This document shows, piece after piece, positions 1-9,277 of a stretch of DNA of 64,000 nt; position 1 is the stretch's first letter; each line of letters opens with the position of its first letter. The position numbers and the translations under genes are program-made. Under the pieces are notes generated by a model, which saw nothing but the letters and a program-made list of their open reading frames with translations, did not search any database and was not told the origin of the DNA. The stretch is from Dethiosulfovibrio peptidovorans DSM 11002 (GTDB lineage: Bacteria > Synergistota > Synergistia > Synergistales > Dethiosulfovibrionaceae), in contig NZ_ABTR02000001.1 of NCBI RefSeq assembly GCF_000172975.1, positions 1,774,501 to 1,838,500 of the forward strand, given 5' to 3'.

Positions 1-36
1 AGGTGGTTCGATGACAGCGGAGACCTCGCCGGGTGA
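1..36 (+). CDS. possible 3' end of an upstream gene (partial)
   Basis: Frame 1 is open for eleven codons and ends in TGA at 34-36. The tail reads RWFDDSGDLAG. It is followed by a short GC hairpin (AGGG/CCCT) and a T-run near 46-55, which could be a weak terminator. The fragment is too short to assign to a family and could be chance. Confidence 0.3.
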   Translation, partial: RWFDDSGDLAG

Positions 37-141
37 AGGGTGCTCCCTTTTTTTCACCGTTCCTGTAATCGATCGAACGTGATACGATCTTGTCGTTTAT
101 ACTTGTATCGAATCGATACATCCTTTTGAGGAGGTGTTCTT

Positions 142-1743
142 ATGAGGTTGAAGGTCTTGGGTGCTGCTGAAGAGGTTACAGGATCCAGCTATATGCTGGA
201 GGTCGCCGGACATAGGATTCTCATCGACTGCGGACTTCACCAGGGCAGAAACGAGGACGAGAGAAACAGAGAGCCCTTTCACTTCGATCCCCTGTCCTTA
301 GATGTCGTTCTTTTGACCCACGCTCACATCGACCATACCGGAAGGGTCCCTCTTCTGGTCAAACAGGGATTCTCCGGCAAGGTCATGTCAACCTTGCCAA
401 CAGTGGAGCTTACCGAGGTCCTGTGGAGGGATTCTGCCCGTCTGATGAAAGAAGAGGCTGAGTGGAAGACCAAAAAGAACGCCCGTAAGGGGCTCCCAGC
501 AGTGGAACCCCTTTTCGAGGACGAGGACGTCTCCGAGGCGTTGAACCTATTGGCGCCGGTTACCTACGACGACAAGATAGAGCTGTTTCCCGAGGTGTTC
601 GTCAGGTTCAGAGACGCGGGACACATAATGGGAAGTGCCATACTCGAGATATGGGCGACCGAGAAAGATGATACGGTTAAAATCGTCTTCAGCGGAGATC
701 TCGGACCACAGAAAACCGTTATGGAGAGGACCCCAGCTGTTATAACCGGGGCCGACTACGTTGTAATAGAGTCCACCTACGGTGACCGGGAGCATAAGAC
801 GAACGAGGAAAGCCGCGAGGAGTTCCAGACTCTCATGAGACAGATCCTAGCCAAGAAGGCGAAGGTCTTCATTCCCACTTTCGTCGTGGACAGGGCTCAG
901 AGGGTGGCTTACGAACTAATGCTCATTCAGGATCAGGGGCTCGGTAAGGACATTCCCATATACTTCGATTCGCCTATGGGAGTAAAGGCCACGAAGATAT
1001 ACGAGGATCATCTCGATCTCTGTTCCAGCGAGATACAGGAATATCGTCATAAGGGGAACCATCCTTTTTCACCGGAAAGGTTGACCTACGTTTCCTCCGT
1101 CGAGGACTCCCAGGCCATAAACGACGTGGATCACGCCATAGTCCTGGCCGGAAGCGGTATGTGCAACGGTGGCAGAATAGTCCATCATCTGAAACACGGC
1201 ATATGGAACCCTGAAAACCATGTGGTTTTCGTCGGGTATCAGGCGGTGGGGACCTTGGGACGCCGTCTGGTGGAGGGGCAGAAAAAGCTCCGCATCGCAG
1301 GAGAGGACGTTACCGTTAGGGCTCAGCTTCATACCATAAACGGTTTCTCCGCACATGCAGATCGCAGGGATCTCCTCAAGTGGGCGGAGAATTTCTCCGA
1401 AAATTCGCCTACTTTCTTAGTCACTCATGGAGAGCCCAAGTCGGCCAACGCTCTCGCCGATGGCCTGATGGAAAAGGGTCTTCAGGCTATAGTTCCATCG
1501 GTCGACCAAGAGTTCGAACTTAGCCCCAATAAGCATGAAAGGGAGGAGAGGATAGTACTGTCCACTCCTCAGAGAGACGTCTCCTCCTACGTGGAATTGG
1601 GCAGAGCCCTGGATGATATCGCTGCCATAATCGGTCGACTCACCGAGACGGCCTCAAAGATAAACGACATAGACCAGACCCTTCCTATGCTTAAGTCCGT
1701 AAAAATTCTTCTGGAAACGGTCTCTAATAAATCGAAGTGCTGA
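142..1743 (+). CDS. beta-CASP metallo-beta-lactamase RNA-processing exonuclease
   Basis: A 533-residue member of the YSH1/CPSF73-like family (COG1236), predicted to be a zinc-dependent cytoplasmic RNase. The N-terminal metallo-beta-lactamase fold carries the zinc motif THAHIDHTG near residues 59-67. Further metal residues are visible in DAGHIMGS and SGDLG. The beta-CASP insert follows, with the conserved AGSGMCNGGRI and a late HTINGFSAHAD segment. The C-terminal 60 residues are less conserved. The ATG follows a strong GAGGAGG site at 128-134. The next gene starts inside its last codons, so the two are probably cotranscribed. Fold and catalytic motifs are clear; the RNA substrate is inferred from the family. 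Confidence 0.9.
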   Translation: MRLKVLGAAEEVTGSSYMLEVAGHRILIDCGLHQGRNEDERNREPFHFDPLSLDVVLLTHAHIDHTGRVPLLVKQGFSGKVMSTLPTVELTEVLWRDSARLMKEEAEWKTKKNARKGLPAVEPLFEDEDVSEALNLLAPVTYDDKIELFPEVFVRFRDAGHIMGSAILEIWATEKDDTVKIVFSGDLGPQKTVMERTPAVITGADYVVIESTYGDREHKTNEESREEFQTLMRQILAKKAKVFIPTFVVDRAQRVAYELMLIQDQGLGKDIPIYFDSPMGVKATKIYEDHLDLCSSEIQEYRHKGNHPFSPERLTYVSSVEDSQAINDVDHAIVLAGSGMCNGGRIVHHLKHGIWNPENHVVFVGYQAVGTLGRRLVEGQKKLRIAGEDVTVRAQLHTINGFSAHADRRDLLKWAENFSENSPTFLVTHGEPKSANALADGLMEKGLQAIVPSVDQEFELSPNKHEREERIVLSTPQRDVSSYVELGRALDDIAAIIGRLTETASKINDIDQTLPMLKSVKILLETVSNKSKC

Positions 1744-3113
1744 GCTTAAGGTACACTCTTTCCCGTTTCGACCTGACACGCAGCTGGTTTCTCTTCGGAC
1801 TTACTTTATCGGGTCTTACTGCCTTTTTGGTGTTTGGAGCTATTTGGGCCGTCCCCTCTCGTGTAATCCATCCGATAGAGGCGATACCAAAGGTTTCGGA
1901 TCGAATTCCCCATATGGTTTTTGCGGGAGAGGGTGGTTTTTTTTACGACAGCTCGATAGGGAAACTAGGTCTTGATTTTATTTTAGAGATGGACGAGACT
2001 GGATCGATAGGCCATCTTTCCGAGCTTTTTCGATTCTCAGATAGAATGGCCTGTTGTGTTCTCTCTCCGATCGACGATGAGCCCTTCGGCTGTTTTGCCT
2101 TCAGGCTGAATCGGTCTTTCGGCAAGGATTTCGACGAAGAGAAGCTGATGGGCATTGTCGATGAATCGTTCATCGGTGTGACGATGACGCCTTTCTTGGA
2201 GGAGAATCGTAGAGGTCTGATTCTTAAGGGAGAGCAACTCGGTAAGCCATTGTTCTGTTCCTTTTACGAAGGATTATTTATCCTGTCTTCCTCGAGGAAG
2301 GGTTTTAGATCCATGCTGGAGGCCATAGACGGAAGGTTGGAGTCTTTTTACTCGGCCTGGGACGTAGAGCCTTTCTGGCCTGGTCATCTGGAGGTCTCGG
2401 GGGGAGAAGGGGCTTTCAGGTCAGGCAGGGCTTTATCCGTTATGTTTTCTTGGAGATCCGACGATGACGGAGGGATCTTGAGGTGGAGGATCAAAGGAGC
2501 CGAGGATCTTCTTCCGGATTTGGAGCCATTCGAATGGGAGAATCTGCCGGATCTTCCTTTTCCATTGGGAATGGCGGCCGGATCGATTTTGCCCGAGCCG
2601 GTAATAGTGTCTTCCGGAGGAGAGACGACCCTTCTTTCCGCCCCGTTCCCGGGGTTTGTGGTACATTTTTTGGGAAACGACACCGTCGATGGGATCGTTC
2701 GATCCCTGTGGACGGACGTCCTTTCCGACTTTTTGTCTGTGGACGTCTCCGTCGACAGTGGCGGTATCGCCCTGTCTCCTTTTCCCGTGGTGGCAATTAA
2801 CGAAGGAAAAGGAGGAACCCTTGGGCTCTTGGATCCCGATTCTCTTAGATCCTTCGAGTCCTCCGACATGGATGACAGATTGGTCGATCCATGGAGGAAC
2901 AGCGTGGCATGGGGGTATATGAACGGCCCATCTTTCGCACTCTTTATGGAGGGTATGATAAAGTCCGGAAGGATCCTTTTCACCGAGGAGGCAGAGAGCT
3001 CCATCGGTATGGATTCTCTCGTTAATTTGACTAGGTATCTTCGTCCTCTCTGCGATATATCCTTCGTGGTAACTGAGATAGACGAGGGTGTTCTGAGATG
3101 GACGTGTTTTTAA
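1737..3113 (+). CDS. unknown membrane-anchored protein
   Basis: 458 residues starting at GTG 1737, overlapping the preceding nuclease by 7 bp. One hydrophobic segment at about residues 17-39 (FLFGLTLSGLTAFLVFGAIW) looks like a membrane anchor or uncleaved signal. The rest is soluble, rich in Gly, Ser, Asp and aromatic residues, and so probably lies outside the inner membrane. I recognise no catalytic motif. The end overlaps the open frame leading into tyrS. The size and single anchor would fit a periplasmic or envelope protein, but no function can be assigned. Confidence 0.7.
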   Translation: MLSLRYTLSRFDLTRSWFLFGLTLSGLTAFLVFGAIWAVPSRVIHPIEAIPKVSDRIPHMVFAGEGGFFYDSSIGKLGLDFILEMDETGSIGHLSELFRFSDRMACCVLSPIDDEPFGCFAFRLNRSFGKDFDEEKLMGIVDESFIGVTMTPFLEENRRGLILKGEQLGKPLFCSFYEGLFILSSSRKGFRSMLEAIDGRLESFYSAWDVEPFWPGHLEVSGGEGAFRSGRALSVMFSWRSDDDGGILRWRIKGAEDLLPDLEPFEWENLPDLPFPLGMAAGSILPEPVIVSSGGETTLLSAPFPGFVVHFLGNDTVDGIVRSLWTDVLSDFLSVDVSVDSGGIALSPFPVVAINEGKGGTLGLLDPDSLRSFESSDMDDRLVDPWRNSVAWGYMNGPSFALFMEGMIKSGRILFTEEAESSIGMDSLVNLTRYLRPLCDISFVVTEIDEGVLRWTCF

Positions 3114-3142
3114 AAATCAGGTTGTGCTTGGAGGAAGCAAAG

Positions 3143-4423
3143 ATGGCTTTGGATGCGCTTAAGGTTCTTAGGGACAGAGGTTATATAGATTGGTGTAGTC
3201 ACCCGGAGGAGCTTGAGGAGCTCTTCAGAGAGGACAGAGTTACAGCATATGTGGGATTCGACCCTACCGCCGACAGTCTTCACGTAGGGCATCTGATACC
3301 TCTGATGGGGTTGGCCTGGCTTCAGAAGTTAGGCCATCGTCCGGTCGTGCTTGCCGGAGGCGGTACCGGCATGATCGGAGATCCTTCCGGCAAAAGCAAA
3401 GAGCGGAACCTTCTGTCCATAGAGCAGATAAGGAAGAACGTAGAGGCGGTAAAGAAACAGCTCTCTCATTTCGTCAGCTTCGATTCCGGAGATAACTCGG
3501 CTCTTCTGGTCAATAACTACGATTGGTTGAACTCTATGACCTTTCTTGAGTTTCTTAGAGACGTAGGAAAGCATTTCACCGTCAACTACATGGTAGCGAA
3601 AGAGCACGTCAAATCCAGACTAGGAGATCCAGAAAAGAGCATTTCCTTTACCGAGTTTTCCTATACGTTGCTCCAGGCCTACGACTTTTTGCACCTATAC
3701 AGGACCTACGGTTGCAAGCTCCAGATGGGAGGTAACGACCAGCAGGGTAACATAGTATCCGGCATCGACCTGATAAGAAAGACCGACGGTGCTCAGGTAT
3801 ACGGTGGAACCAATCCACTCCTTCTCACGTCGTCTGGAACCAAATTCGGAAAGACAGAGGGCGGAGCGGTGTGGCTCGATCGTGCGAAGACCTCTCCCTA
3901 CCGTTTTTACCAGTTCTGGGTTAACAGCGAGGATCAGGCTGTGGAAAAACTTCTCAAGCTTTTTACTTTTTTATCACTTGAGAAAATATCGGAGATAATG
4001 GAGGAACATTCCGTTTCGCCGGAGAGAAGAGAGGCTCAGAAAATTTTGGCGATGGAGTTGACGTCTCTGGTCCATGGAAAGGATAGAGCCGAGACCGCTC
4101 GCAGGGCAAGCGAGATCCTGTTTGGTGGAGCGTTCGATCCGGTCGAATTGTCGTCGGAGATGATGAAAGTCCTGGCTGCAGAGGTTCCCTATTTTGAGGT
4201 AGGGGATATCTCGAGGCCCTTGATCGACATAATGGTGGACTCTGCGGTTTCCTCCAGCAAGGGAGAAGCCAGACGCCTCATAAAGGGAGGCGGAGTATCC
4301 GTCAACGGAAACAGGATCTCGGATGAACGGATGGAACTCGATGGTTCCTGGCTCCTGCAAGAGGGATATCTTTTTCTAAAGGTCGGTAAAAAGAAGTTCT
4401 TCGTCCTGAAGACGGCGAACTGA
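3143..4423 (+). CDS. tyrS: tyrosyl-tRNA synthetase
   Basis: Charges tRNA-Tyr with tyrosine in the cytoplasm. This 426-residue class I synthetase has the HIGH-type motif HVGH at residues 47-50, the preceding YVGFDPTADSLH strand, the tyrosine-binding region with QMGGNDQQGNI, and the KMSKS-type loop KFGKT. The C-terminal 65 residues form an S4 RNA-binding domain (SSSKGEARRLIKGGGVSVNG). Length is typical of bacterial TyrS. I chose ATG 3143 because a GGAGGAA site lies 6-12 bases upstream. The frame is open back to 3098 inside the previous gene, but that extension has no ribosome site. No T-box leader is visible upstream. Confidence 0.96.
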   Translation: MALDALKVLRDRGYIDWCSHPEELEELFREDRVTAYVGFDPTADSLHVGHLIPLMGLAWLQKLGHRPVVLAGGGTGMIGDPSGKSKERNLLSIEQIRKNVEAVKKQLSHFVSFDSGDNSALLVNNYDWLNSMTFLEFLRDVGKHFTVNYMVAKEHVKSRLGDPEKSISFTEFSYTLLQAYDFLHLYRTYGCKLQMGGNDQQGNIVSGIDLIRKTDGAQVYGGTNPLLLTSSGTKFGKTEGGAVWLDRAKTSPYRFYQFWVNSEDQAVEKLLKLFTFLSLEKISEIMEEHSVSPERREAQKILAMELTSLVHGKDRAETARRASEILFGGAFDPVELSSEMMKVLAAEVPYFEVGDISRPLIDIMVDSAVSSSKGEARRLIKGGGVSVNGNRISDERMELDGSWLLQEGYLFLKVGKKKFFVLKTAN

Positions 4424-4441
4424 AGGAGGAGGCATTTCCTG

Positions 4442-5347
4442 ATGAGATCAAAAGGTTGGGTTTGGTTTTTATCCGGAAAATTACGCCCTTGGGATCTTAT
4501 GTCGCTGGGTTTTACAGCTAGACAGCTGGGGCTGGAGGGTACCAGGCTAACCGTCATATCCGAGTCCGGTTTTTTCCCGGGATCGTTGGTCGAGGTGGTC
4601 TCCTGGAATGGCCAGGACGCTTTAGCGAGGGGGCTGACGTTGCTTTTTAGAGGCAATGCATGGCATCTTTGGGGGAGCCCTCCCCGATGGTGGCCGGTTA
4701 TCTCGACCAGGGCCCTTACTGTCCATTCCTTCAAGGATCCTGAACAGAGATGGAATGGCCATCCCTCCGTATTTTCCGGCATAACCGCCGAAGCCGACCC
4801 GAACTCCTGGAGGCCTGCCTTCGAGAGAGACCTATCGTGGGGGCAGCCGGGGGATAGCCACGGCGACCCCATGGCTCTCGTCGTTTTTCCCTCCTCTATG
4901 TCCAGGCCCGATAGAAGGACGATTGAGGTACTGCAACGAGGCGTAGGACTTCCCGTAGCCAAACTTACAGATCAGGGAGGGGCCTTTCCCGGTGCCTCTG
5001 GAGCTATAGACGATAGAGATGCCGTTAGGTTTTTATCTGGAAGGGGACGGTTGCTAGTCCTGCCGGGAGTAGACCTATCGTCGGCCATATTGGCTGGTTT
5101 CGCCGCTCTTTACGGGGTTCCCACCGTCGCTCCTTGGTCTCCCATACTGGACGATCTGTTGGGTATCGATGGATATATAGCCTTGAGAAAGGACGTCCCC
5201 ATACCGTCTGGGGACGAGCTGGCAGGCGAAAGAGGCAAGACAGCTGCCGTGTCCGCAAGGCATAGGATCAGCCTTCACTTTACCCCGGATGCCTCGGCTC
5301 TTTCCATATCAAATATGTACAAGGCTCTATCGGAGGGAGCCCTTTGA
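4442..5347 (+). CDS. GT-B-like orphan protein next to a lipid acyltransferase
   Basis: 301 residues, not recognised with certainty. The C-terminal third contains a segment (residues about 198-240: GRLLVLPGVDLSSAILAGFA, then YGVPTVAPW) whose spacing resembles the donor-binding end of GT-B glycosyltransferases. The N-terminal half has no familiar motif. There is no signal peptide. A ribosome site (GGAGG) precedes ATG 4442. Its stop overlaps the TTG start of the acyltransferase downstream, so translation is probably coupled. This placement would suit a cell-envelope sugar or lipid role, which is an inference only. Confidence 0.7.
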   Translation: MRSKGWVWFLSGKLRPWDLMSLGFTARQLGLEGTRLTVISESGFFPGSLVEVVSWNGQDALARGLTLLFRGNAWHLWGSPPRWWPVISTRALTVHSFKDPEQRWNGHPSVFSGITAEADPNSWRPAFERDLSWGQPGDSHGDPMALVVFPSSMSRPDRRTIEVLQRGVGLPVAKLTDQGGAFPGASGAIDDRDAVRFLSGRGRLLVLPGVDLSSAILAGFAALYGVPTVAPWSPILDDLLGIDGYIALRKDVPIPSGDELAGERGKTAAVSARHRISLHFTPDASALSISNMYKALSEGAL

Positions 5348-6225
5348 GTATTAGAGTCAGATGTGTAGAGATGTTGGCCCGATGGGTTCGCCCGGGATGG
5401 CGGGCTTGGACTCTCTATTTTTTCCTACGGTGTGTTTTAGGACTGATCTCACCTAGAAAGACGGTGGCCTTGGACAATATGGCAAGGGCCTTTCCCGATA
5501 GAGACGAACAGTGGTGTCGTGAGAACCTGAAGGCGGTTTACGATCACTTCTGTTGGATGGTGGTGGAGTATCTGGCTCTCGTGAATGACCCATCCCAAGC
5601 ATTGACATGGATCGATAAGGTGGAGGGCAAAGACATCCTCGACGATCTTCTCTCGTCCAAGAAAGGTTGCGTCATATTGGCCAGCCACGGAGGCAACTGG
5701 GAACTTCTTTCCGCCTGGTTGTGCCGGAGCGACTACCCTCTCTACGCTGCCGTCAGAGATCCCGATGCCGAGGATCTTGCCGTCCTTATGGAGTCTTACA
5801 GACAAAAAGTGGGGTTGAAGACCCTGAGAAAGGAACGAAAGGGTTTCCGAGAGATGGTTCGTCTACCTATGGTCGGTAACTTCGTGGGGTTGGTCGCCGA
5901 TCAGGACGGAGGACCTACAGGTATACCGGTAAAATTTTTAGGGCGTCCATGTACCATGCCCAAAGGACCTGCCGCCATATCTGTGATGTCCAAGGTCCCG
6001 ATAATTCCGGTTTCCATAGAGAGAATAGCCCCATTTAGACACAAGGTGAGGGTTTATAGTCCTCTCTCTACGTCCGAAACCGTAAAGGGAAAAGAGGATA
6101 AGGTCGTTGCCCTGGCTGCCGAAGTCAATGGGGCCTTGGAGGATATGGTTCGTGCCGTGCCAGGGGAGTGGCTGTGGATGCACCGAAGATGGAAGACCGA
6201 TATGACAGGAAAGAACTCTATTTGA
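5344..6225 (+). CDS. LpxL/HtrB-family lysophospholipid acyltransferase
   Basis: 293 residues. Predicted to transfer an acyl chain to a lipid A precursor or a related envelope lipid at the inner membrane. It shows the family catalytic H-x4-D/E-type motif as ASHGGNWE near residues 113-120, a second block VADQDGGPTGIPVKFLGR, and a PIIPVSIERI strand. The C-terminal WLWMHRRWK is the usual family ending. The N-terminus carries one hydrophobic stretch (TLYFFLRCVLGLI). The TTG start at 5344 overlaps the previous stop, with GGAGGG just upstream. Such an enzyme supports a diderm envelope. Whether the acceptor is true lipid A cannot be told from one gene. Confidence 0.85.
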   Translation: MSIRVRCVEMLARWVRPGWRAWTLYFFLRCVLGLISPRKTVALDNMARAFPDRDEQWCRENLKAVYDHFCWMVVEYLALVNDPSQALTWIDKVEGKDILDDLLSSKKGCVILASHGGNWELLSAWLCRSDYPLYAAVRDPDAEDLAVLMESYRQKVGLKTLRKERKGFREMVRLPMVGNFVGLVADQDGGPTGIPVKFLGRPCTMPKGPAAISVMSKVPIIPVSIERIAPFRHKVRVYSPLSTSETVKGKEDKVVALAAEVNGALEDMVRAVPGEWLWMHRRWKTDMTGKNSI

Positions 6226-6271
6226 ACTGGGCTACTCGAGATGGTATGCTCAGAAAGAGGAGGTGGGCAGA

Positions 6272-7204
6272 ATGATCGTCTATGAGCTCATGACCGACGG
6301 GCATATCGTCAGACTGCCCGATCTAGTATCCATCGGGGATATTCCGAAAGAAGGAGACCCCTTGGTGATATTGCTGATGCCATACAACAGGGCATTGGTG
6401 GGTTTCAGACAGGGAGGAGCCTACGAAAAGTGGCTTTGGGGTAAGCCGGGGGAATATGACGCGTCTTGGAGAGAGAGCTTCTTATACGACGACGTTCCCT
6501 GTCGTTTCGACACGGGAGATACGATAATAACCATAGGTGGAGAGGTCTCCACGAAATTACGGTCCGAACTACTGAGGCAGCTTCCTCCTCCTGGCGACCA
6601 TGGAAACACGATGTCGATTCTCAAGGGGTTTCTCAGTTCGACTTCCCTTTTCGACGAAGAGGATAACTGGGACGATGAGGATCTCCTGCTTTCCTCTCTG
6701 TCCGGGATGGGAGAGTTCAGGTTGCTCTACTGGGGGGTCCGTAAGGCCCTGTCTCTGGGTGACCATTCCATGGTTGGCCGGATAAAAATATGGGCCAGGA
6801 GAGGAATTGACGTCTTTAGGGAAGAACCGGTTTTGCCTAAAATGTGGGTTTCCGTAGGAGAGTTGCCTGGAAACAAGGGAATAGCCGAGCTGGAGGCTCT
6901 TCTCTTCAAACCCGATCAGCTTAAAAGGATGAACGCAGAAAAAAGCGGTTCCGTTGTATTTCGAGGAGACTCGGGGTACCTGGTCCGTTTTGAGGGACAG
7001 CGTCCCTTCGGAGAGATACCGGTCTCGGTCTGGATGTATTTCCCCTTCTATATGTGGGAGGAAATGAAGGATCGGAGGGGGCTAAGGCCCCAGGAAATAG
7101 TGATCCTCTCCTGGGGATATCTGGATGCTCTGGAGGCCACGGAGGACATGGAACGCTACATGCTTCCTGTCTCTCTGGAGGAACCCATAAAGGTAGATGG
7201 CTAA
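6272..7204 (+). CDS. unknown soluble protein
   Basis: 310 residues from ATG 6272, which sits 9 bases after AGAGGAGG. An earlier in-frame GTG at 6263 overlaps that ribosome site and is less likely. No signal peptide, membrane segment or catalytic motif is recognised. A short acidic stretch (DEEDNWDDEDLL, about residues 128-139) interrupts an otherwise mixed alpha/beta-looking sequence. It ends just before a strong bidirectional terminator, so it is probably the last gene of this + strand run. No function is proposed. Confidence 0.7.
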   Translation: MIVYELMTDGHIVRLPDLVSIGDIPKEGDPLVILLMPYNRALVGFRQGGAYEKWLWGKPGEYDASWRESFLYDDVPCRFDTGDTIITIGGEVSTKLRSELLRQLPPPGDHGNTMSILKGFLSSTSLFDEEDNWDDEDLLLSSLSGMGEFRLLYWGVRKALSLGDHSMVGRIKIWARRGIDVFREEPVLPKMWVSVGELPGNKGIAELEALLFKPDQLKRMNAEKSGSVVFRGDSGYLVRFEGQRPFGEIPVSVWMYFPFYMWEEMKDRRGLRPQEIVILSWGYLDALEATEDMERYMLPVSLEEPIKVDG

Positions 7205-7214
7205 GGCCATTTTA

Positions 7215-7250
7215 AAGGGAGGATGGGGTATTGAAAGCCCATCCTCCCTT
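7215..7250. terminator. bidirectional terminator hairpin
   Basis: A perfect 13-bp stem (7215-7227 with 7238-7250) lies between convergent genes ending at 7204 and 7255. The - strand side is followed by TTTAAAAT, the + strand side by a pyrimidine-rich CTTTCT. Confidence 0.85.
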
Positions 7251-7254
7251 CTTT

Positions 7255-7908
7255 CTATCTTGTGCTCCAACGTTTTTCCAGAAGCTGAAGGGCAAAACTG
7301 GTAGAGCTGGTCAGGCATAGGTATATTATTCCAACGGCGATAAACGTCTCAAAAGACGCATAGGTTACGCTTCTGACCTGTTGCCCCGCCATGGTCAGCT
7401 CCGTTATGGCCAAGGTGGAAAGAAGTGACGATTCCTTTATCAAAGTGACAAACTCGTTGCCTATTGCGGGAAGCATGCTTCTTATCGCTTGCGGCAGTAT
7501 TATGTATCTCATGGATTTTAAATAGGAAAGGCCGAGCATCTTGGACGCCTCCCATTGTCCCTTAGGGACGGCCTCTATTCCGCCTCGGACTATCTCTCCT
7601 ACATATCCAGAGGAGTTTATCCCTAGGCCTATTATCCCGGCCACGAAAGCCGGTAAATTTATGCCGAGGGACGGCAATCCGAAATATATTAGAAAAAGCT
7701 GTACCAGAAGAGGAGTGCCCCTTATGACGTATATGTAGGTCGCGGCCAACCCTCTTACCGGAGCGAAGGGGACTACCCTAATGGCGCCGACGATCAAACC
7801 GAAGGCGGATCCCAGAACGACGCTGCAGAGAGATGCCTTTACCGTAAACCAGGCTCCAGCCAGAAGCATAGGGATATAGGGCAATAGTATGGAAAAATCC
7901 AGGGTCAT
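7255..7908 (-). CDS. polar amino acid ABC transporter permease
   Basis: 217 residues of the HisM/GlnP family, an inner membrane subunit of a polar amino acid importer. Several hydrophobic segments are evident. The EAA loop that docks the ATPase reads EASKMLGLSYLKSMRYIILP at about residues 141-160. The conserved YIYVIRGTPLLVQLFLIYFGLP block precedes it. It lies 15 bp downstream of the ATPase gene and shares its operon. The ATG has an AGGAGG site. Substrate cannot be read from the permease; glutamine, cystine, arginine and lysine systems all look alike. Confidence 0.92.
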   Translation of the reverse strand: MTLDFSILLPYIPMLLAGAWFTVKASLCSVVLGSAFGLIVGAIRVVPFAPVRGLAATYIYVIRGTPLLVQLFLIYFGLPSLGINLPAFVAGIIGLGINSSGYVGEIVRGGIEAVPKGQWEASKMLGLSYLKSMRYIILPQAIRSMLPAIGNEFVTLIKESSLLSTLAITELTMAGQQVRSVTYASFETFIAVGIIYLCLTSSTSFALQLLEKRWSTR

Positions 7909-7923
7909 CTGTAATGAGCCTCC

Positions 7924-8679
7924 TTAATCCGAATCCGCTACCTGATGAGCCAGCATTCTGTGAAGGAAGGACTTGGTCCGATCCATCTCGGGTGTCTCCA
8001 GAATCAGCTTTGGTGAACCTTCTTCGACTATGACGCCGTCGGCCATGAAGATAACCCTGTCGGAGACCTCCTTGGCGAAGAGCATCTCGTGGGTGATGAT
8101 CATCATAGTCATTCCGCTTTTTGCCAGCCCAGCCATGACGTCCAGGACCTCTCCCACCAGTTCGGGGTCAAGAGCACTGGTAGGTTCGTCGAATAGCATT
8201 ATCTTGGGCTCCATCGCCAAAGCTCTTGCTATCGCCACTCTTTGTTGCTGACCGCCGGAAAGCTCTCCCGGTCGGGAGTCCCGCTTATCCGCTAGGCCGA
8301 CCCTGTTGAGCAACTCCAAGGCCTTTGTCTTCGCTCTCGTTGTTGGTAGTTTTTTTACCTTGGTAGGGGACAGGATTACGTTATCGAGCACGGACAGATG
8401 AGGAAAGAGGTTGAATTGCTGAAAGATCATGCCTACAAGCTCCGATTGGTCTTCGGTGGAGATACCTCCATGATCGATCCTCCGTCCGTAGAGACGGATC
8501 TCTCCCTCGTTTATATCCTCTAGGCGACAGATGCAACGGGCCAAGGTGCTCTTGCCCGATCCGCTGGGGCCTATTACCGATACTACCTCTCCTTCCGACA
8601 CGTCGATATCGATGCCTCGAAGCACCTGAAGATTCCCAAAAGACTTGTGGAGCCCCTTTATCTGAATGGCAGGATCCAT
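7924..8679 (-). CDS. polar amino acid ABC transporter ATP-binding protein
   Basis: 251-residue cytoplasmic ATPase of the GlnQ/HisP type. Walker A is GPSGSGKST, the Q-loop region is [17 protein letters not shown], the ABC signature LSGGQQQR, Walker [14 protein letters not shown], and the H-loop IITHEM. First gene of a two-gene operon with the permease. The ATG is preceded by CAGGAGG. No periplasmic binding protein gene lies on either side, so the receptor must be encoded elsewhere. The 700 bp upstream hold no other intact gene. Confidence 0.93.
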   Translation of the reverse strand: MDPAIQIKGLHKSFGNLQVLRGIDIDVSEGEVVSVIGPSGSGKSTLARCICRLEDINEGEIRLYGRRIDHGGISTEDQSELVGMIFQQFNLFPHLSVLDNVILSPTKVKKLPTTRAKTKALELLNRVGLADKRDSRPGELSGGQQQRVAIARALAMEPKIMLFDEPTSALDPELVGEVLDVMAGLAKSGMTMMIITHEMLFAKEVSDRVIFMADGVIVEEGSPKLILETPEMDRTKSFLHRMLAHQVADSD

Positions 8680-8929
8680 AAAAGTACCTCCTGTTTATAT
8701 TTGCTTGTCTCTTCAACTTGAGAACACTAGGCTGGAATCATATAGGATATCTTGGCTCGTGGCAAGAGGGGAAGGGAGTTTTTATTGTGTGCTTGAATAG
8801 ATATTTCCCAAAATAGATTATCTTCGATTTTTAAAGGAATATGGCTAAAATCAGGGCTCTTTGTCCTGGAGATTTAGGGATCCCGATCCTTCGGAGTTTT
8901 CTCTTAGGATAAGTCGGTGTAAAATCAAG

Positions 8930-9276
8930 GCATGAGGAGAGAGCGAGCTAGTTCCTTCAGCATCTCAGACTCCTCCTTCAGGTCGGAGCATCGTCGGTTG
9001 CGGTGTGCTGAAGGAAAAAATAGAGAAATACGAGGTTCTATAAGCCCGGTAAGGAACGCCTCCTGTGGCGTTGAAAACGAGTAGAATGAGTATCGAGTAC
9101 AGTAAGGGTTGATGCGATTGACAGAAGAAACTCACGACGATGCTCCGGCCGTTATCGTCCATCTGGAGGGGATGAGGCCCATCGAAGAATTGAACACTCC
9201 AAAACCTCATAGGATTTCGAGACCGCTGTCGCCTGGCGGTGAGAGCGTTAGGGAAGGGTTCCCTGTATAAGACCTA
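8930..9276 (+). ncRNA. candidate structured RNA or decayed transposon end
   Basis: There is no intact gene between 8680 and 9376. An 11-bp perfect inverted repeat (8952-8962 with 9006-9016) crosses a 16-bp one with a single G-T wobble (8981-8996 with 9135-9150), which would make a pseudoknot in RNA. Smaller hairpins follow at about 9222-9240 and 9249-9264, then an intrinsic terminator. A TAAAAT at 8920-8925 could be a -10 box. Broken frames show pieces resembling a TnpB tail: a CGVL knuckle, then EKIEKYEVL, then LGTPPVALKTS after a stop. It does not match the conserved cores of RNase P RNA, tmRNA, SRP RNA or 6S RNA. Identity is uncertain. Confidence 0.35.
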
Positions 9277-9277
9277 C

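Noticed and set aside
2384-3004. 206-codon - strand frame inside the unknown membrane protein gene
   Set aside because: Mirror frame of a codon-biased gene; Ser/Pro/Arg-rich composition typical of shadows and no ribosome site.
4189-4962. 257-codon - strand frame across tyrS and the next gene
   Set aside because: It spans two genes on the opposite strand, and its sequence is of antisense type.
8965-9210. 81-codon - strand frame
   Set aside because: No ribosome site, no family resemblance, and it lies across the inverted repeats and the other-strand relic frames.
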